From an uncultured Halomonas sp. (lineage in GTDB: Bacteria; Pseudomonadota; Gammaproteobacteria; Pseudomonadales; Halomonadaceae): a stretch of DNA of 64,000 nucleotides. A program made the translations under genes and the position numbers. Shown in pieces: positions 19,619 through 32,584 of the stretch (the first letter of the stretch is position 1; every line of letters begins with the position of its first letter). The notes beneath the pieces are model-generated. The model did no database searches, was not told where the DNA came from, and saw nothing but the letters and a program-made list of their open reading frames with translations. The stretch is from assembly GCF_946887195.1 (NCBI RefSeq), contig NZ_CAMPKE010000002.1:124001-188000 (forward strand). The letters run 5' to 3'.

Positions 19619-20290
19619 ATGATGAACAAGCAACTCTGGCTGGCAATTCCGCTGGCCGCCGCCGTAGCGATGACCGGCTGCAGCACCACCAATCCGCGCA
19701 CTGGTGAAACCGAGCGTGCCAATGCCTCCCTGGGAGCCGGTATCGGCGCCGCCGTGGGCGCCGTTGCCGGCGCGCTGAGCGGCGATGGAAGCAGCAGCCG
19801 TCGCGACCGTGCATTGATCGGCGCCGCGGCGGGCGCGGCGGTCGGTGGTGGGATTGGTTACTACATGGACCGCCAGGAGGCTCAACTGCGCGACCGCTTG
19901 CAGGGCACCGGTATCGGTGTCGAGCGCCAGGGTGACAATATCGTGCTCAACATGCCGAGCAGCGTGACCTTTGGCTTCGATTCCAGCGAACTGACCGGCG
20001 ACGCACGAGCGGCGTTGAACGAGGTCACCGCCGTGTTGCGTGAATATGCCGACACCCGCATTACCGTGGCTGGCTACACCGACAGCACCGGCGAGGAGAG
20101 CTACAACCAGCAGCTATCCGAGCAGCGTGCGGCAGCCGTCGGCAATTACCTGGCGCAGGGCGGCGTTGCGCGGCAGCGCTTGAACATGGTCGGCTACGGC
20201 GAGAGCCAACCGGTCGCCAGCAACGCGACCGAGCAGGGCCGAGCGCAAAATCGCCGTGTCGAAATCACCCTGACGCCCACGGCACAATAG
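19619..20290 (+). CDS. OmpA-family outer-membrane lipoprotein (YiaD-like)
   Basis: Predicted lipoprotein of 223 residues that anchors the outer membrane to peptidoglycan. A signal peptide ends in the lipobox AMTGC (lipid-modified Cys near residue 21). A glycine-rich zipper region follows (GAGIGAAVGAVAGAL and AAAGAAVGGGIGYYMD), then an OmpA C-terminal domain from about residue 110 with the peptidoglycan-binding TVAGYTDSTGEESYNQQLS and GYGESQPVASN. The layout matches E. coli YiaD. A terminator follows directly. Confidence 0.88.
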   Translation: MMNKQLWLAIPLAAAVAMTGCSTTNPRTGETERANASLGAGIGAAVGAVAGALSGDGSSSRRDRALIGAAAGAAVGGGIGYYMDRQEAQLRDRLQGTGIGVERQGDNIVLNMPSSVTFGFDSSELTGDARAALNEVTAVLREYADTRITVAGYTDSTGEESYNQQLSEQRAAAVGNYLAQGGVARQRLNMVGYGESQPVASNATEQGRAQNRRVEITLTPTAQ

Positions 20291-20311
20291 GCTAGCGCCT
20301 ATCTCATCAGG

Positions 20312-20339
20312 CCCGCCGACCAAGTGGCGGCGGGTTTTT
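20312..20339 (+). terminator. Rho-independent terminator after the OmpA-family lipoprotein gene
   Basis: Stem CCCGCC / GGCGGG around a loop of about eleven bases, followed by TTTTT at 20335-20339, 21 bases after the stop codon. It lies immediately upstream of rlmJ. Confidence 0.8.
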
Positions 20340-20356
20340 CCTATCGAGGCACCGTG

Positions 20357-21211
20357 ATGCTGGCCTATCAACACGCCTATCATGCCGGCAATTTCGCCGA
20401 CGTTCACAAGCATTTGACGCTGTTTTGTGCCCGGCAACATCTTTTACGTAAAGAATCGCCGGTTACGTATATCGATACCCATGCCGGGCGCGGTCGCTAT
20501 CCGCTGGCGGGTGCGGAGACCCAGAAGCTCAAGGAGTATCAGCAAGGCGTGGTGCCGTTGTGGCAAGCGCGGGCTGCATTGTCCGGGAGCGACCCGCTAC
20601 TGGAGGCCTGGTTCGCTACCCTGCAGCGGGCACAAGCAGGCGACGGTCGCCAGTTGACGCATTATCCGGGCTCGCCCTGGTGGTTGGCCGATGGCCTGCG
20701 CGATCACGATCGCCTGGCGTTGTATGAGTTGCACCCTGGCGAGCACCGGCACCTCGAGGCACAAACGCTACCGAGCAATGCGCGACGCATTCACGGCGAT
20801 GGCCTGGCGGGCCTGCGTGGCATGTTGCCGGTGCCCACGCCGCGGCTGTGCGCACTCATCGATCCCAGCTACGAGCGCAAGACCGAGTACGCCGAGGTGG
20901 CCGAGACACTGGCGTTCGTTGCGCGCAAGGCGCGTCACGCCACCTTGCTGGTGTGGTATCCGCTATTGCCGGCGGAACGCCATCGGGTCCTGCTCGACGA
21001 GACCAGGCGTGCCGGCGTGCGCAAACTCTGGCGCAGCGAATTGCAGCGCCACGCTCGCGGTATCGACGAGCACGGCATGTACGGTAGCGGCATGCTGCTG
21101 TTGAATCCGCCATGGGGATTGGCGCAGGCCCTTGACGATGCCCTGCAGGCGTTGCTGCCCTGCCTGGGCAAGCAGGCGGCGCATCGCAGCGACTGGTGGG
21201 TCGAGGAGTGA
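20357..21211 (+). CDS. rlmJ: 23S rRNA (adenine-2030-N6)-methyltransferase RlmJ
   Basis: SAM-dependent methyltransferase that makes m6A2030 in 23S rRNA. The ATG at 20357 (GAGG seven bases upstream) gives 284 residues beginning MLAYQHAYHAGNFADVHKH, the typical RlmJ N-terminus. YIDTHAGRGRYPL is next, and LIDPSYERKTEY is the catalytic motif (DPPY variant). PWWLADGLRDHDRLALYELHPGE is also family-typical. It converges on mnmE with only 27 bases between the stop codons. Confidence 0.94.
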   Translation: MLAYQHAYHAGNFADVHKHLTLFCARQHLLRKESPVTYIDTHAGRGRYPLAGAETQKLKEYQQGVVPLWQARAALSGSDPLLEAWFATLQRAQAGDGRQLTHYPGSPWWLADGLRDHDRLALYELHPGEHRHLEAQTLPSNARRIHGDGLAGLRGMLPVPTPRLCALIDPSYERKTEYAEVAETLAFVARKARHATLLVWYPLLPAERHRVLLDETRRAGVRKLWRSELQRHARGIDEHGMYGSGMLLLNPPWGLAQALDDALQALLPCLGKQAAHRSDWWVEE

Positions 21212-21238
21212 TTGCCTTTCAAGCAGATGTGGCCAATC

Positions 21239-22612
21239 CTACTTCCCGATACAAAACTCGCCGAAAATCTTGCCGAGCAGATCGTCGGCGCTGAATTCGC
21301 CAGTGATCTCGCCCAGCGCCTGCTGCGCCTCGCGTAGATCCTCGGCCAGCAATTCGCCGGCACCATAGCCATATAGCTGACCCGCACCATTGGTGAGTGC
21401 TTGCTCACTTCTATCCAAAGCATCCAGATGGCGGCGCCGTGCCGAGAAACGCCCTTCGGTGGTGGCGCTGTAGCCCACCGCCTGCTTCAGATGTTCTTTC
21501 AGGTTATCCACACCCTCGCCCGTTTTCGCCGACAAGCGCAGCGTCGGTGGCGTTGTGGATAAGTCAAGTCCCGGCTGCTCATGACTGCTATCGATCTTGT
21601 TGCGCACCAGTGTCAGGCGGGCCGGGTCGGGCAGGCGGGCGACGAACTCCGGCCAGATCGCCATGGGGTCGGTGGCGGCGGTCGTAGTGGCATCGACCAG
21701 CAGCAGCACGCGGTCGGCCTTCTCGATCTCGGCCCAGGCACGAGCCACGCCGATCTTCTCCACGGCATCGGGCGTATCGCGCAGCCCAGCGGTATCGATG
21801 ATATGCAGTGGCATGCCATCGAGATGGATGTGCTCGCGCAGCACATCGCGGGTGGTGCCCTCGATTGCGGTGACGATGGCGGTATCCTGCTCGGTGAGGG
21901 CGTTGAGCAGGCTCGATTTGCCGGCATTGGGACGCCCGGCGATGACCACGCTCATGCCTTCCCGCATCAACGCGCCTTGTCCGGCGGCGGCTCGCACGTC
22001 AGCCAGCTCTCGCTGAAGCGTGTCGAGCATCGCCGCAACCTTGCCATCGGCGAGAAAGTCGATCTCCTCCTCGGGGAAATCGATGGCGGCCTCGACATAC
22101 ATGCGCAGCTTGATCAAGCGCTCGACCAGAACGCCTACGCGGCCCGAGAACTCGCCCTGCAACGAACGTAGGGCATTTTCGGCGGCGGCGCGGGAACTGG
22201 CATCGATCAAATCGGCGATCGCCTCGGCCTGAGCGAGATCGAGCTTGTCGTTGAGAAAGGCGCGTTCCGAGAATTCTCCGGGGCGGGCCAGGCGCGCACC
22301 GAGCCTTACACAGCGCTCGAGCAGCAAGTCCATGATGACCGGTCCGCCATGACCATGAAGCTCCAGCACGTCCTCGCCGGTAAAGGAGTGGGGCCCCGGG
22401 AAATACAGCGCGATGCCTTCGTCGATCGACCGCACATCGTCCTCGGCAAAGCGGCCATAGTAGGCGTGACGCGGCGCCGGGCAGTGGCCCAGTATCGACT
22501 CGGCGATCGCCACGCAGGTGGGGCCGGAGACGCGAATGATGCCCACCCCTCCACGGCCGGGCGGGGTGGCCAGGGCGGCGATGGTATCCTGGGTATAGAG
22601 ACTATCGGGCAT
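21239..22612 (-). CDS. mnmE: tRNA modification GTPase MnmE
   Basis: GTPase partner of MnmG in wobble-uridine modification. Start at 22612 gives 457 residues. The N-terminal tetrahydrofolate-binding domain begins [19 protein letters not shown]; the G domain has G1 GRPNAGKS (226-233), G2 within IEGTTRDVL and G3 DTAGLRDT; the protein ends in the invariant CIGK. Two perfect DnaA boxes lie inside the gene (21504-21512 and 21554-21562, opposite orientations, 41 bases apart). It is last in the rpmH-rnpA-yidC-mnmE series. Confidence 0.97.
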   Translation of the reverse strand: MPDSLYTQDTIAALATPPGRGGVGIIRVSGPTCVAIAESILGHCPAPRHAYYGRFAEDDVRSIDEGIALYFPGPHSFTGEDVLELHGHGGPVIMDLLLERCVRLGARLARPGEFSERAFLNDKLDLAQAEAIADLIDASSRAAAENALRSLQGEFSGRVGVLVERLIKLRMYVEAAIDFPEEEIDFLADGKVAAMLDTLQRELADVRAAAGQGALMREGMSVVIAGRPNAGKSSLLNALTEQDTAIVTAIEGTTRDVLREHIHLDGMPLHIIDTAGLRDTPDAVEKIGVARAWAEIEKADRVLLLVDATTTAATDPMAIWPEFVARLPDPARLTLVRNKIDSSHEQPGLDLSTTPPTLRLSAKTGEGVDNLKEHLKQAVGYSATTEGRFSARRRHLDALDRSEQALTNGAGQLYGYGAGELLAEDLREAQQALGEITGEFSADDLLGKIFGEFCIGK

Positions 22613-22715
22613 GTGATCGGCGATCTCAGTGAAAAGGACATTGTCCGGATCGTTGGCCAGAAACGCCAGACCCCCGCCAAGGCGAGGGTCTGGGTCGATG
22701 GGAGCGGGCGCTTGC

Positions 22716-24398
22716 TTACTTGGCCCGACTGCCATTGCCGGTGGCGGGGTCCTTCTCGATCTTGCGAGTGATGATCCACTGCTGAAGGATCGAGATCGTA
22801 TTGTTGGTCACCCAGTAGATGACCAGACCGGCCGGGAACCACAGGAAGAAGAAGGTGAAGATGATCGGCAGCATCTTCATGATCTTGGCCTGCATGGGAT
22901 CCGGTGGTGTCGGATTGAGCAGTTGCTGGACGAACATCGACGCGCCCATGAGGATCGGCAGTACGAAGTAGGGATCCTTCATCGATAGGTCATCGATCCA
23001 CAGGATGAACGGCGCATGGCGCAGTTCGACCGACTCCAGCAGCATCCAGTACAGGGCGATGAATACCGGCATCTGCACCACGATCGGCAGGCAGCCGCCC
23101 AAGGGATTGATCTTCTCCTTCTGATAGAACTTCATCATTTCGGAGGACATCTTCTGGCGATCGCTGCCGTACTGCTCCTTGATGCGCTGCATCTCGGGGC
23201 CGAGCTTGCGCATCTTGGCCATCGACTTGTAGGCGGTGGCGGAGAGCGGGAACAGCACGATCTTGACGATCACCGTCAGTACCACGATCGACCAGCCCCA
23301 GTTGCCGATCACGCTATGGATCTTTTCGAGTAGCCAGAATAGCGGACTGGCGATAAACCACAGCCAGCCGAAGTCGACCGTCAGCTCGAGATACGGAGCG
23401 ACGCTTTCCAGGCGATCCTGGACCTTTGGACCGATATACAGCGTCGCATTCAGGTCGGCTTCGCTTCCGGGGGCGATATTGCGAGTCGGGCCGGCAAAGG
23501 CAACGACGTTACGATTCCGTGAATCGGTCGTGGCGTAATAAAGATTCTGCTGGTCCTGGGGCGGTGCCCAGGCTGAGGTGAAATAGTGCTGAATTATCGC
23601 GATCCAGCCACCCTGCACATCCTGGTTGTTGAACGTGCCTTCCTGGATAGCCTCGAAGTCGATCTTTTCGTAGTGGCTCTCAGGCGTGGAGTAGGCCGCA
23701 CCCAGATAGGAATTCATGCCCATCGATGTGCCGCCCGATGGGTCGGGACTGTTGTCGCGGGCCAACTGGCCGATGAAGCGCGCGGTAACGGGTGTTTCGC
23801 GATGATTGGCCACGTGATAGCTGACATCGACCGCATAGCTGTCGCGCTCGAAGGTGAAGCGCTTGATCACGTCGACGCCATTGACGTTGGCGGTGAGATC
23901 GACGGTCAGGCTCTCTTCACCCTCATCGAGGGTATAGCGAGTCTGTTCGGGATCGAAGGCAATGCGGCCTTCATGCCCCTCGAGTTGCAGACCCGATTTG
24001 GCGACATAGCTGCGCGTTTGGCTGTCGGACAGCAGGACGAAGGCGTGTTCGCCCTCCAGACTCATCTTGTGATTGGGCAGGGCGGCATACACGATGTCGC
24101 CGCCTTGCGGATCGATGCGCACATCGAGAACGTCGGTCTGGACCGCGACCAGGCTGCGCCGGTTATCCGTCTGGGACGATTCCGGCATGGTATTGGCGGC
24201 GGGCGCCGGGTTGGCACTGGAAGGCGCCTCCAGTCCCTGGCCACTGCCTGATTCGTTGCCGCCGTTGTCCGGTGTCGCGTTGAAGCTGGGAACCTCAGGC
24301 TCGACGGCTACCTGGCCGTAATCCTGGTTCCACTGGATGACCAGCAGGTAGGCGAGCACCGCAAGCGGGATCACGAGGAGAAGTCGTTTTACGTCCAT
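22716..24398 (-). CDS. yidC: Membrane protein insertase YidC
   Basis: Inner-membrane insertase acting with or without SecYEG. The 560 residues start with a single membrane anchor ([21 protein letters not shown]), then a large periplasmic domain (about 50-340), then the five-helix Oxa1 core with [17 protein letters not shown], the cytoplasmic hairpin, and [21 protein letters not shown], ending in [14 protein letters not shown]. The gene follows rnpA, but the usual yidD gene between them is not present; the gap is about 117 bases. Confidence 0.96.
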   Translation of the reverse strand: MDVKRLLLVIPLAVLAYLLVIQWNQDYGQVAVEPEVPSFNATPDNGGNESGSGQGLEAPSSANPAPAANTMPESSQTDNRRSLVAVQTDVLDVRIDPQGGDIVYAALPNHKMSLEGEHAFVLLSDSQTRSYVAKSGLQLEGHEGRIAFDPEQTRYTLDEGEESLTVDLTANVNGVDVIKRFTFERDSYAVDVSYHVANHRETPVTARFIGQLARDNSPDPSGGTSMGMNSYLGAAYSTPESHYEKIDFEAIQEGTFNNQDVQGGWIAIIQHYFTSAWAPPQDQQNLYYATTDSRNRNVVAFAGPTRNIAPGSEADLNATLYIGPKVQDRLESVAPYLELTVDFGWLWFIASPLFWLLEKIHSVIGNWGWSIVVLTVIVKIVLFPLSATAYKSMAKMRKLGPEMQRIKEQYGSDRQKMSSEMMKFYQKEKINPLGGCLPIVVQMPVFIALYWMLLESVELRHAPFILWIDDLSMKDPYFVLPILMGASMFVQQLLNPTPPDPMQAKIMKMLPIIFTFFFLWFPAGLVIYWVTNNTISILQQWIITRKIEKDPATGNGSRAK

Positions 24399-24515
24399 GG
24401 GGGGTCTGCCCGGTGGGGTAATGAATCATTCTGGCGGCTGCCTGCCGACCGTGGCCCGCCATGGCGAGACGAGCGGGATTGGCACGACATGATTGAATCC
24501 GAAGTGCGAGCCCGG

Positions 24516-24899
24516 TCAGGAAGATACCGCCGCTGTCGCTTGCTTGCGAGCGTCTTTTTCCATGCGCCGCCACATGCCATGAAGCTGGCGGTGCAAGGTC
24601 GCGTTATCCAGTTCGTGAACGCCGCGGCGTGCCAGGACGATGATGTCCACGGCGGGTAGCCGATGCTGCTGAAGACGAATGGATTCGCGGACGAGACGCT
24701 TGAGACGATTGCGGTCGACGGCGCGACGTACGTTTTTCTTGCTGAAGACCAGGCCGATCCGTGGATGGCCCAGCGCATTGTCGCTGGCTAGTGCCAGCAA
24801 CCCCTTGCCGTGGACCTTTAACGAGGCATGATCGAAGACGCGCCGATATTCCCCGGCAGTCAGCAGACGCAACTGCCGAGGGAAGTTCTGACATGACAT
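24516..24899 (-). CDS. rnpA: Ribonuclease P protein component
   Basis: Protein subunit of RNase P, which removes 5' leaders from tRNA precursors. The 127 residues contain the RNP motif as RRAVDRNRLKRLVRESIR and the N-terminal LLTAGEYRRVFDHA typical of RnpA, and are basic overall. The gene follows rpmH by 13 bases and is probably transcribed with it from the promoter at 25144-25172. A slightly long C-terminal tail (KDARKQATAAVSS) is not conserved. Confidence 0.95.
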   Translation of the reverse strand: MSCQNFPRQLRLLTAGEYRRVFDHASLKVHGKGLLALASDNALGHPRIGLVFSKKNVRRAVDRNRLKRLVRESIRLQQHRLPAVDIIVLARRGVHELDNATLHRQLHGMWRRMEKDARKQATAAVSS

Positions 24900-24912
24900 T
24901 CGCGACCCGGAA

Positions 24913-25047
24913 TCAAGCGCTCAGACGCTTGCGGCCCTTGGCGCGACGGCGTGCCAGAACCTGACGACCACCTTTGGTAGCCATGCGCGCACGAAAGCCG
25001 TGCACACGCTTGCGCTTGAGAACGCTCGGTTGAAAAGTGCGTTTCAT
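24913..25047 (-). CDS. rpmH: 50S ribosomal protein L34
   Basis: Small, very basic ribosomal protein of 44 residues, read directly from the sequence: it begins [20 protein letters not shown] and ends [10 protein letters not shown]. This is the nearly invariant L34 sequence. It is first in the rpmH-rnpA series, upstream of the dnaA region and divergent from dnaA, as in pseudomonads and vibrios. Confidence 0.98.
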   Translation of the reverse strand: MKRTFQPSVLKRKRVHGFRARMATKGGRQVLARRRAKGRKRLSA

Positions 25048-25143
25048 AACTGCTGTTTCCCACGTGGTTAAATTGACTGGCGATCGAACGCCGATGCCTT
25101 GGCTCCCGCCAGGAGCCCGGGCGGATTTGGCTCAAGGTCGGGA

Positions 25144-25172
25144 ATTCTAGTGAATTCGCCAGCCGCGTGCAA
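25144..25172 (-). promoter_or_regulatory. Promoter of rpmH-rnpA
   Basis: On the minus strand TTGCAC (25172-25167) and TAGAAT (25149-25144) are 17 bases apart, about 97 bases upstream of the rpmH start. Confidence 0.6.
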
Positions 25173-25619
25173 TTTTTCCACCTATTTATCCTACCGGGCC
25201 GAGAATTCCATGAAGTCTTCCAGCACCTCATGAAGCGGGATGCCGTGCCTCGATCATGAGATTGCTGCGATACCCCGAAACGCGGTAGGCCAAATGACTA
25301 TGTCACGGTCGGAATTCAGATGATGTTGTTATTAAACTTGGGGACAATCTTTGTGGATAATAGAGAATTACGCTTATTCTACAGTAGGTTAACTTAGGTT
25401 CGTCGATGTGGAGAAAACGTGCACAGCACGTTAGCGATGTGTAGATACCCATGGCTGGAGAGAATTCCTACGCCAGCGTTGCCCGGATACACACGAATGA
25501 CTGACTGGCCCACAATCAATGAACCGTTTGTCCACAGTTTTGACACAGGCGAACATGTGGATAACTCGCTTCGCGAACGATATACTGGTCGGTCATTCGC
25601 TAACGGAATGTGAGGTCGC
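25173..25619. promoter_or_regulatory. dnaA control region with DnaA-box cluster (alternative oriC candidate)
   Basis: About 450 non-coding bases between rpmH and dnaA. Perfect DnaA boxes (TGTGGATAA) lie at 25352-25360 and 25556-25564; one-mismatch copies at 25407-25415 and 25528-25536. The part near 25310-25395 is AT-rich. A TATACT at 25581-25586 could be a dnaA -10 box, and the box at 25556 would then overlap its -35 region, which fits DnaA autorepression. In pseudomonads oriC lies in this interval. Confidence 0.6.
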
Positions 25620-27086
25620 GTGTCGGTCGCTCTCTGGCAACAATGTCTGAATTACTTGCAGGATGAGCTGAATTCTCAGCAGTTCAATACCTGGATTCGC
25701 CCGTTACAGGCCGAAGAAGGTGGGGTCGACGAACTCAGCCTGTTGGCGCCCAATCGTTTCGTCAGGGATTGGGTCAGTGATAAATATCTTAAGCGTATCA
25801 ACGAGTTGTTGCGCGAACTGGCGCCGGCCAAGCCGCCCAAGGTATCGTTGGCAGTCGGTAGCCGCCGTGTCGCGCCGAGTCCCTCGCCACGCGAGTTGGG
25901 CAATCCGGTTTCCGCTGGTCGCCCATCTCCCAAGGCGCCATCCATTCATACGCCGGCGCGTAGCGATGACGCCGATGAGCGCGAGATCGACCAACTACGC
26001 GAGAAGAGCACTCGCCGTTCGGGCAGCGGCGACCGCCAGGTCCAGGTCGAAGGCAGTATCAAGCACCAGAGCAGCCTCAATCCCAACTTCACCTTCGATA
26101 CGTTCGTCGAGGGCAAATCCAACCAGTTGGCGCGCGCGGCCTCACGCCAGGTATCGGAGAATCCCGGGGGCGCCTACAATCCCTTGTTTCTGTATGGTGG
26201 CGTGGGCTTGGGCAAGACTCACCTGATGCATGCCGTGGGTAATCAATTGGCGCTGCGGCGCGAGAACGCCACGGTGGTCTACCTGCATTCCGAGCGTTTC
26301 GTCGCCGACATGGTCAAGGCACTTCAACTCAATGCGATCAATGATTTCAAGCGCTTCTATCGCAGCGTCGATGCCTTGTTGATCGACGACATCCAGTTTT
26401 TCGCCGGCAAGGAGCGCTCGCAGGAAGAGTTCTTCCATACGTTCAACGCCTTGCTCGAAGGCGGCCAGCAGATGATCCTGACCTCCGATCGATATCCCAA
26501 GGAAATCAACGGAGTAGAAGAGCGGCTCAAGTCGCGTTTCGGGTGGGGGCTGACGGTAGCCATCGAGCCGCCGGAGCTCGAGACGCGGGTGGCGATCCTG
26601 ATGAAGAAGGCCGATCAGGCCAAGGTCGACCTACCCCACGATGCCGCCTTCTTCATCGCCCAGAAGATTCGCTCCAATGTGCGCGAGTTGGAAGGCGCGC
26701 TGAAGAAGGTCATCGCCGACTCGCACTTCATGGGCAAGCCGATTACCCAGGACTTCATCCGCGAATCGCTCAAGGATTTGCTGGCGCTGCAGGACAAGCA
26801 GGTCGGCGTGGATAACATTCAGCGTACCGTGGCGGAATATTACAAGATCAAGATCGCCGACCTGCTCTCCAAGCGCCGTTCGCGCTCGGTGGCCAGGCCG
26901 CGCCAGGTCGCCATGGCGTTGGCCAAGGAGTTGACCAATCATAGCTTGCCGGAAATCGGCGACGCCTTTGGTGGGCGTGACCATACCACGGTGCTGCATG
27001 CCTGCCGCAAGGTGAAGGCGCTACAGGAAGAGAGCGCGGATATCCGCGAAGACTACAAGAACCTACTGCGGTTACTGACTAGCTGA
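25620..27086 (+). CDS. dnaA: Chromosomal replication initiator protein DnaA
   Basis: AAA+ ATPase that binds DnaA boxes and opens oriC. GTG start with GAGGT five bases upstream; 488 residues. Domain I begins [20 protein letters not shown]; a variable linker (about 85-145) is long and proline/serine-rich; domain III has Walker [16 protein letters not shown] and Walker [14 protein letters not shown]; domain IV carries the DNA-binding signature [15 protein letters not shown]. It heads the dnaA-dnaN-recF-gyrB series. Confidence 0.98.
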   Translation: MSVALWQQCLNYLQDELNSQQFNTWIRPLQAEEGGVDELSLLAPNRFVRDWVSDKYLKRINELLRELAPAKPPKVSLAVGSRRVAPSPSPRELGNPVSAGRPSPKAPSIHTPARSDDADEREIDQLREKSTRRSGSGDRQVQVEGSIKHQSSLNPNFTFDTFVEGKSNQLARAASRQVSENPGGAYNPLFLYGGVGLGKTHLMHAVGNQLALRRENATVVYLHSERFVADMVKALQLNAINDFKRFYRSVDALLIDDIQFFAGKERSQEEFFHTFNALLEGGQQMILTSDRYPKEINGVEERLKSRFGWGLTVAIEPPELETRVAILMKKADQAKVDLPHDAAFFIAQKIRSNVRELEGALKKVIADSHFMGKPITQDFIRESLKDLLALQDKQVGVDNIQRTVAEYYKIKIADLLSKRRSRSVARPRQVAMALAKELTNHSLPEIGDAFGGRDHTTVLHACRKVKALQEESADIREDYKNLLRLLTS

Positions 27087-27144
27087 ATAGCGAGTCGTGT
27101 TGCGCATCGTTTGCCTTGAAACTCAGGAGAACAGTGGAGCCCTC

Positions 27145-28248
27145 ATGAAATTTTCCATCTCCCGTGAAGCCCTGCTACGCCCGCTGACCCTGGTCGCCGG
27201 TGTGGTCGAGCGTCGCCAGACGCTGCCGGTTTTATCCAACGTATTGATCGAGGTGCGCGACACCCAGCTTTCGCTCACCGGCACCGATCTCGAGGTCGAG
27301 TTGATCGGTCGTGCCGAACCCGGCCAGGTCGATGAGCCCGGCTCCGCTACGGTTCCCGCGCGCAAGCTGATGGATATCTGCAAGTCGCTACCCGAGCAAT
27401 CCGATATCACCTTCACGCTGGAGGAAGGGCGTGCGGTGGTGCGTGCCGGGCGCTCGCGTTTCACGCTGTCGACGCTACCGGTGGCCGAGTTTCCGAATAT
27501 CGAGGATGCCCAGGGCGCCCAGGAGCTGAGCCTGCCGCGCGGTACCCTCAAGCATTTGATCGACTCCACCGCCTTCGCCATGGCCCAACAGGATGTGCGC
27601 TATTACCTCAATGGCATGCTGCTCGAACTGGGGCACAACCTGGTGCGTACCGTGGCTACCGATGGCCACCGCCTGGCGGTGTGCTCACGTTCGGCGGATA
27701 TCGATGTGGAGCCGGCGCAGAAGCTGATCGTGCCGCGCAAGGGCGTGCTCGAGTTGGTGCGTCTGCTCGATGGTAGCGATGAGCCGGTCAATCTGACGCT
27801 GGGTGCCAACCACTTGCGTGCCCGTACTGGCGAGTTCACTTTCACCTCCAAGCTCGTCGATGGCAAGTTTCCCGATTATGAGCGTGTGGTTCCCAAGGGC
27901 GGCGATAAGGTATTCATCGCCGAGCGTGCCGAGCTTCGTCAGGTGCTCTCGCGGACATCGATCCTCTCCAACGAGAAGTACCGCGGAGTGCGTCTCAATC
28001 TCGAAGAGGGCAACCTGCGGGTCATGGCGAACAACCCCGAGCAGGAAGAAGCCGAGGAGAACGTTTCGATCGATTACAGCGGCAATACCATGGAGATCGG
28101 TTTCAACGTCGGCTACCTGATCGACGTGCTCAATGCGCTCGATGAGGATCGCGTGCAGATGACGCTCTCCGACTCCAACAGCAGCGCCATCATGGAGGAG
28201 CCCGGTGGCGGTGACGCCCTGTATGTCGTCATGCCCATGCGACTGTGA
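27145..28248 (+). CDS. dnaN: DNA polymerase III beta sliding clamp
   Basis: Ring-shaped processivity factor of the replicative polymerase. Start at 27145 (MKFSISREALLRPL) gives 367 residues, as in E. coli. Three repeated clamp folds are present, with VLSNVLIEV, VATDGHRLAVC and the C-terminal DALYVVMPMRL that forms part of the partner-binding cleft. It lies 58 bases after dnaA and 58 before recF, in an operon-like arrangement. Confidence 0.97.
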   Translation: MKFSISREALLRPLTLVAGVVERRQTLPVLSNVLIEVRDTQLSLTGTDLEVELIGRAEPGQVDEPGSATVPARKLMDICKSLPEQSDITFTLEEGRAVVRAGRSRFTLSTLPVAEFPNIEDAQGAQELSLPRGTLKHLIDSTAFAMAQQDVRYYLNGMLLELGHNLVRTVATDGHRLAVCSRSADIDVEPAQKLIVPRKGVLELVRLLDGSDEPVNLTLGANHLRARTGEFTFTSKLVDGKFPDYERVVPKGGDKVFIAERAELRQVLSRTSILSNEKYRGVRLNLEEGNLRVMANNPEQEEAEENVSIDYSGNTMEIGFNVGYLIDVLNALDEDRVQMTLSDSNSSAIMEEPGGGDALYVVMPMRL

Positions 28249-28267
28249 TTCGCTCCTTCACTCCCCA

Positions 28268-28291
28268 GGCGGCGCCACTTCCGGCGCCGCC
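28268..28291 (+). other. GC-rich perfect hairpin between dnaN and recF
   Basis: GGCGGCGCC, six-base loop ACTTCC, then GGCGCCGCC: nine perfect pairs and no T tract, 15 bases before the recF start. It might lower recF translation or act in RNA processing; function is not shown by the sequence. Confidence 0.5.
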
Positions 28292-28306
28292 GCCAGGCGC
28301 TCGCCG

Positions 28307-31835
<3,529 letters not shown>

Positions 31836-31851
31836 CGTTTCACGTGAAACA
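31836..31851. promoter_or_regulatory. parS site 3 (directly after gyrB)
   Basis: CGTTTCACGTGAAACA, one mismatch to the perfect palindrome and only at the outermost base. It starts immediately after the gyrB stop codon. Confidence 0.88.
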
Positions 31852-31917
31852 TCAATGTTGAGCGACGACCGCAACACGCTACTTATTGATTTTTAAAGCC
31901 ATTCAAAAGTAGTTCGA

Positions 31918-31948
31918 GAAGCCCGGCATGCGTACGCTGCCGGGCTTC
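31918..31948. terminator. Probable bidirectional terminator between gyrB and gmhB
   Basis: Ten-base-pair stem GAAGCCCGGC / GCCGGGCTTC with an eleven-base loop, between the convergent gyrB and gmhB genes. The T tract is short (TTCTTC), so strength is uncertain. Confidence 0.65.
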
Positions 31949-31957
31949 TTCATTGGC

Positions 31958-32518
31958 TTACGATTCACGTGTCGCTTCCAGCCAGTCGGTGAAACCCGAA
32001 AGGTCATCGAATACAAGTGCTTGCCCAAGCTCGCTCGAGGCTTCCGTGGCTCGCCCCTTACCGGTTCTCACGAGCACGGGGCGGCATCCCATTTCCCTTC
32101 CTGCCTGAAGATCGCGCAGGCTATCGCCGACCATCCATGCTCCTTCAAGACTTTCCATTCCCAGTGCATGAGCTATCTGCATGAGCAGGCCGGCCTTGGG
32201 TTTGCGGCAGTCGCATCGATCATTGGGGCCATGTGGGCAATAGGCGATATGGGCGATTTCCCCTCCAGCTTTCTGCACCAGCTCTACCATTCGTTCATGC
32301 ATCAGCCCGAGGACCGACTCATCGTAATAGCCGCGCGCTATGCCTGACTGGTTGGTCGCGACGGCTATCGTGTAACCCGCGTGCGATAAGCGGGCTATGG
32401 CACTTATGGCTTGTGGATAGGGTATCCATTCCTGAAGGGACTTGACGTAGGCTTCGGAGTCTCGGTTGATGACACCGTCGCGGTCGAGGATGATCAGGCG
32501 CTGAGGTGAGGTTGGCAT
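31958..32518 (-). CDS. gmhB: D-glycero-beta-D-manno-heptose 1,7-bisphosphate 7-phosphatase
   Basis: HAD-family phosphatase of the ADP-heptose pathway for LPS inner core. The 186 residues contain the nucleophile motif LDRDGVINRDS, the second HAD motif ATNQSGIARG, the zinc loop with one His and three Cys (CPHGPNDRCDCRKPKAG) that separates GmhB from histidinol-phosphate phosphatases, and MVGDSLRDLQAG. It is separate from the hldD-hldE cluster that starts 3.3 kb away but acts in the same pathway. glyS lies just upstream, on the same strand. Confidence 0.94.
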   Translation of the reverse strand: MPTSPQRLIILDRDGVINRDSEAYVKSLQEWIPYPQAISAIARLSHAGYTIAVATNQSGIARGYYDESVLGLMHERMVELVQKAGGEIAHIAYCPHGPNDRCDCRKPKAGLLMQIAHALGMESLEGAWMVGDSLRDLQAGREMGCRPVLVRTGKGRATEASSELGQALVFDDLSGFTDWLEATRES

Positions 32519-32560
32519 TGTGCGGCTCGAAGTAGTGGAGAGTCTGCCAGTGTAGGGCGA

Positions 32561-32576
32561 TGTTTCACGTGGAACA
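32561..32576. promoter_or_regulatory. parS site 4 (upstream of gmhB)
   Basis: TGTTTCACGTGGAACA; read on the other strand it is TGTTCCACGTGAAACA, which fits the degenerate consensus TGTTNCACGTGAAACA exactly. It is 42 bases upstream of gmhB. Confidence 0.9.
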
Positions 32577-32584
32577 ATCTTGGA

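Noticed and set aside
22640..22715. AGACCC/GGGTCT hairpin between yidC and mnmE considered as a terminator
   Set aside because: No T tract follows in the direction of transcription and the genes are normally co-transcribed; left out as a feature.
24389..24778. Minus-strand frame between yidC and rnpA considered as yidD
   Set aside because: It is mostly an alternative frame of rnpA and has no YidD motif.
25055..25075. CACGTG palindrome upstream of rpmH considered as a parS site
   Set aside because: Only the central bases match; the flanking TGTTT/AAACA arms are not in register.
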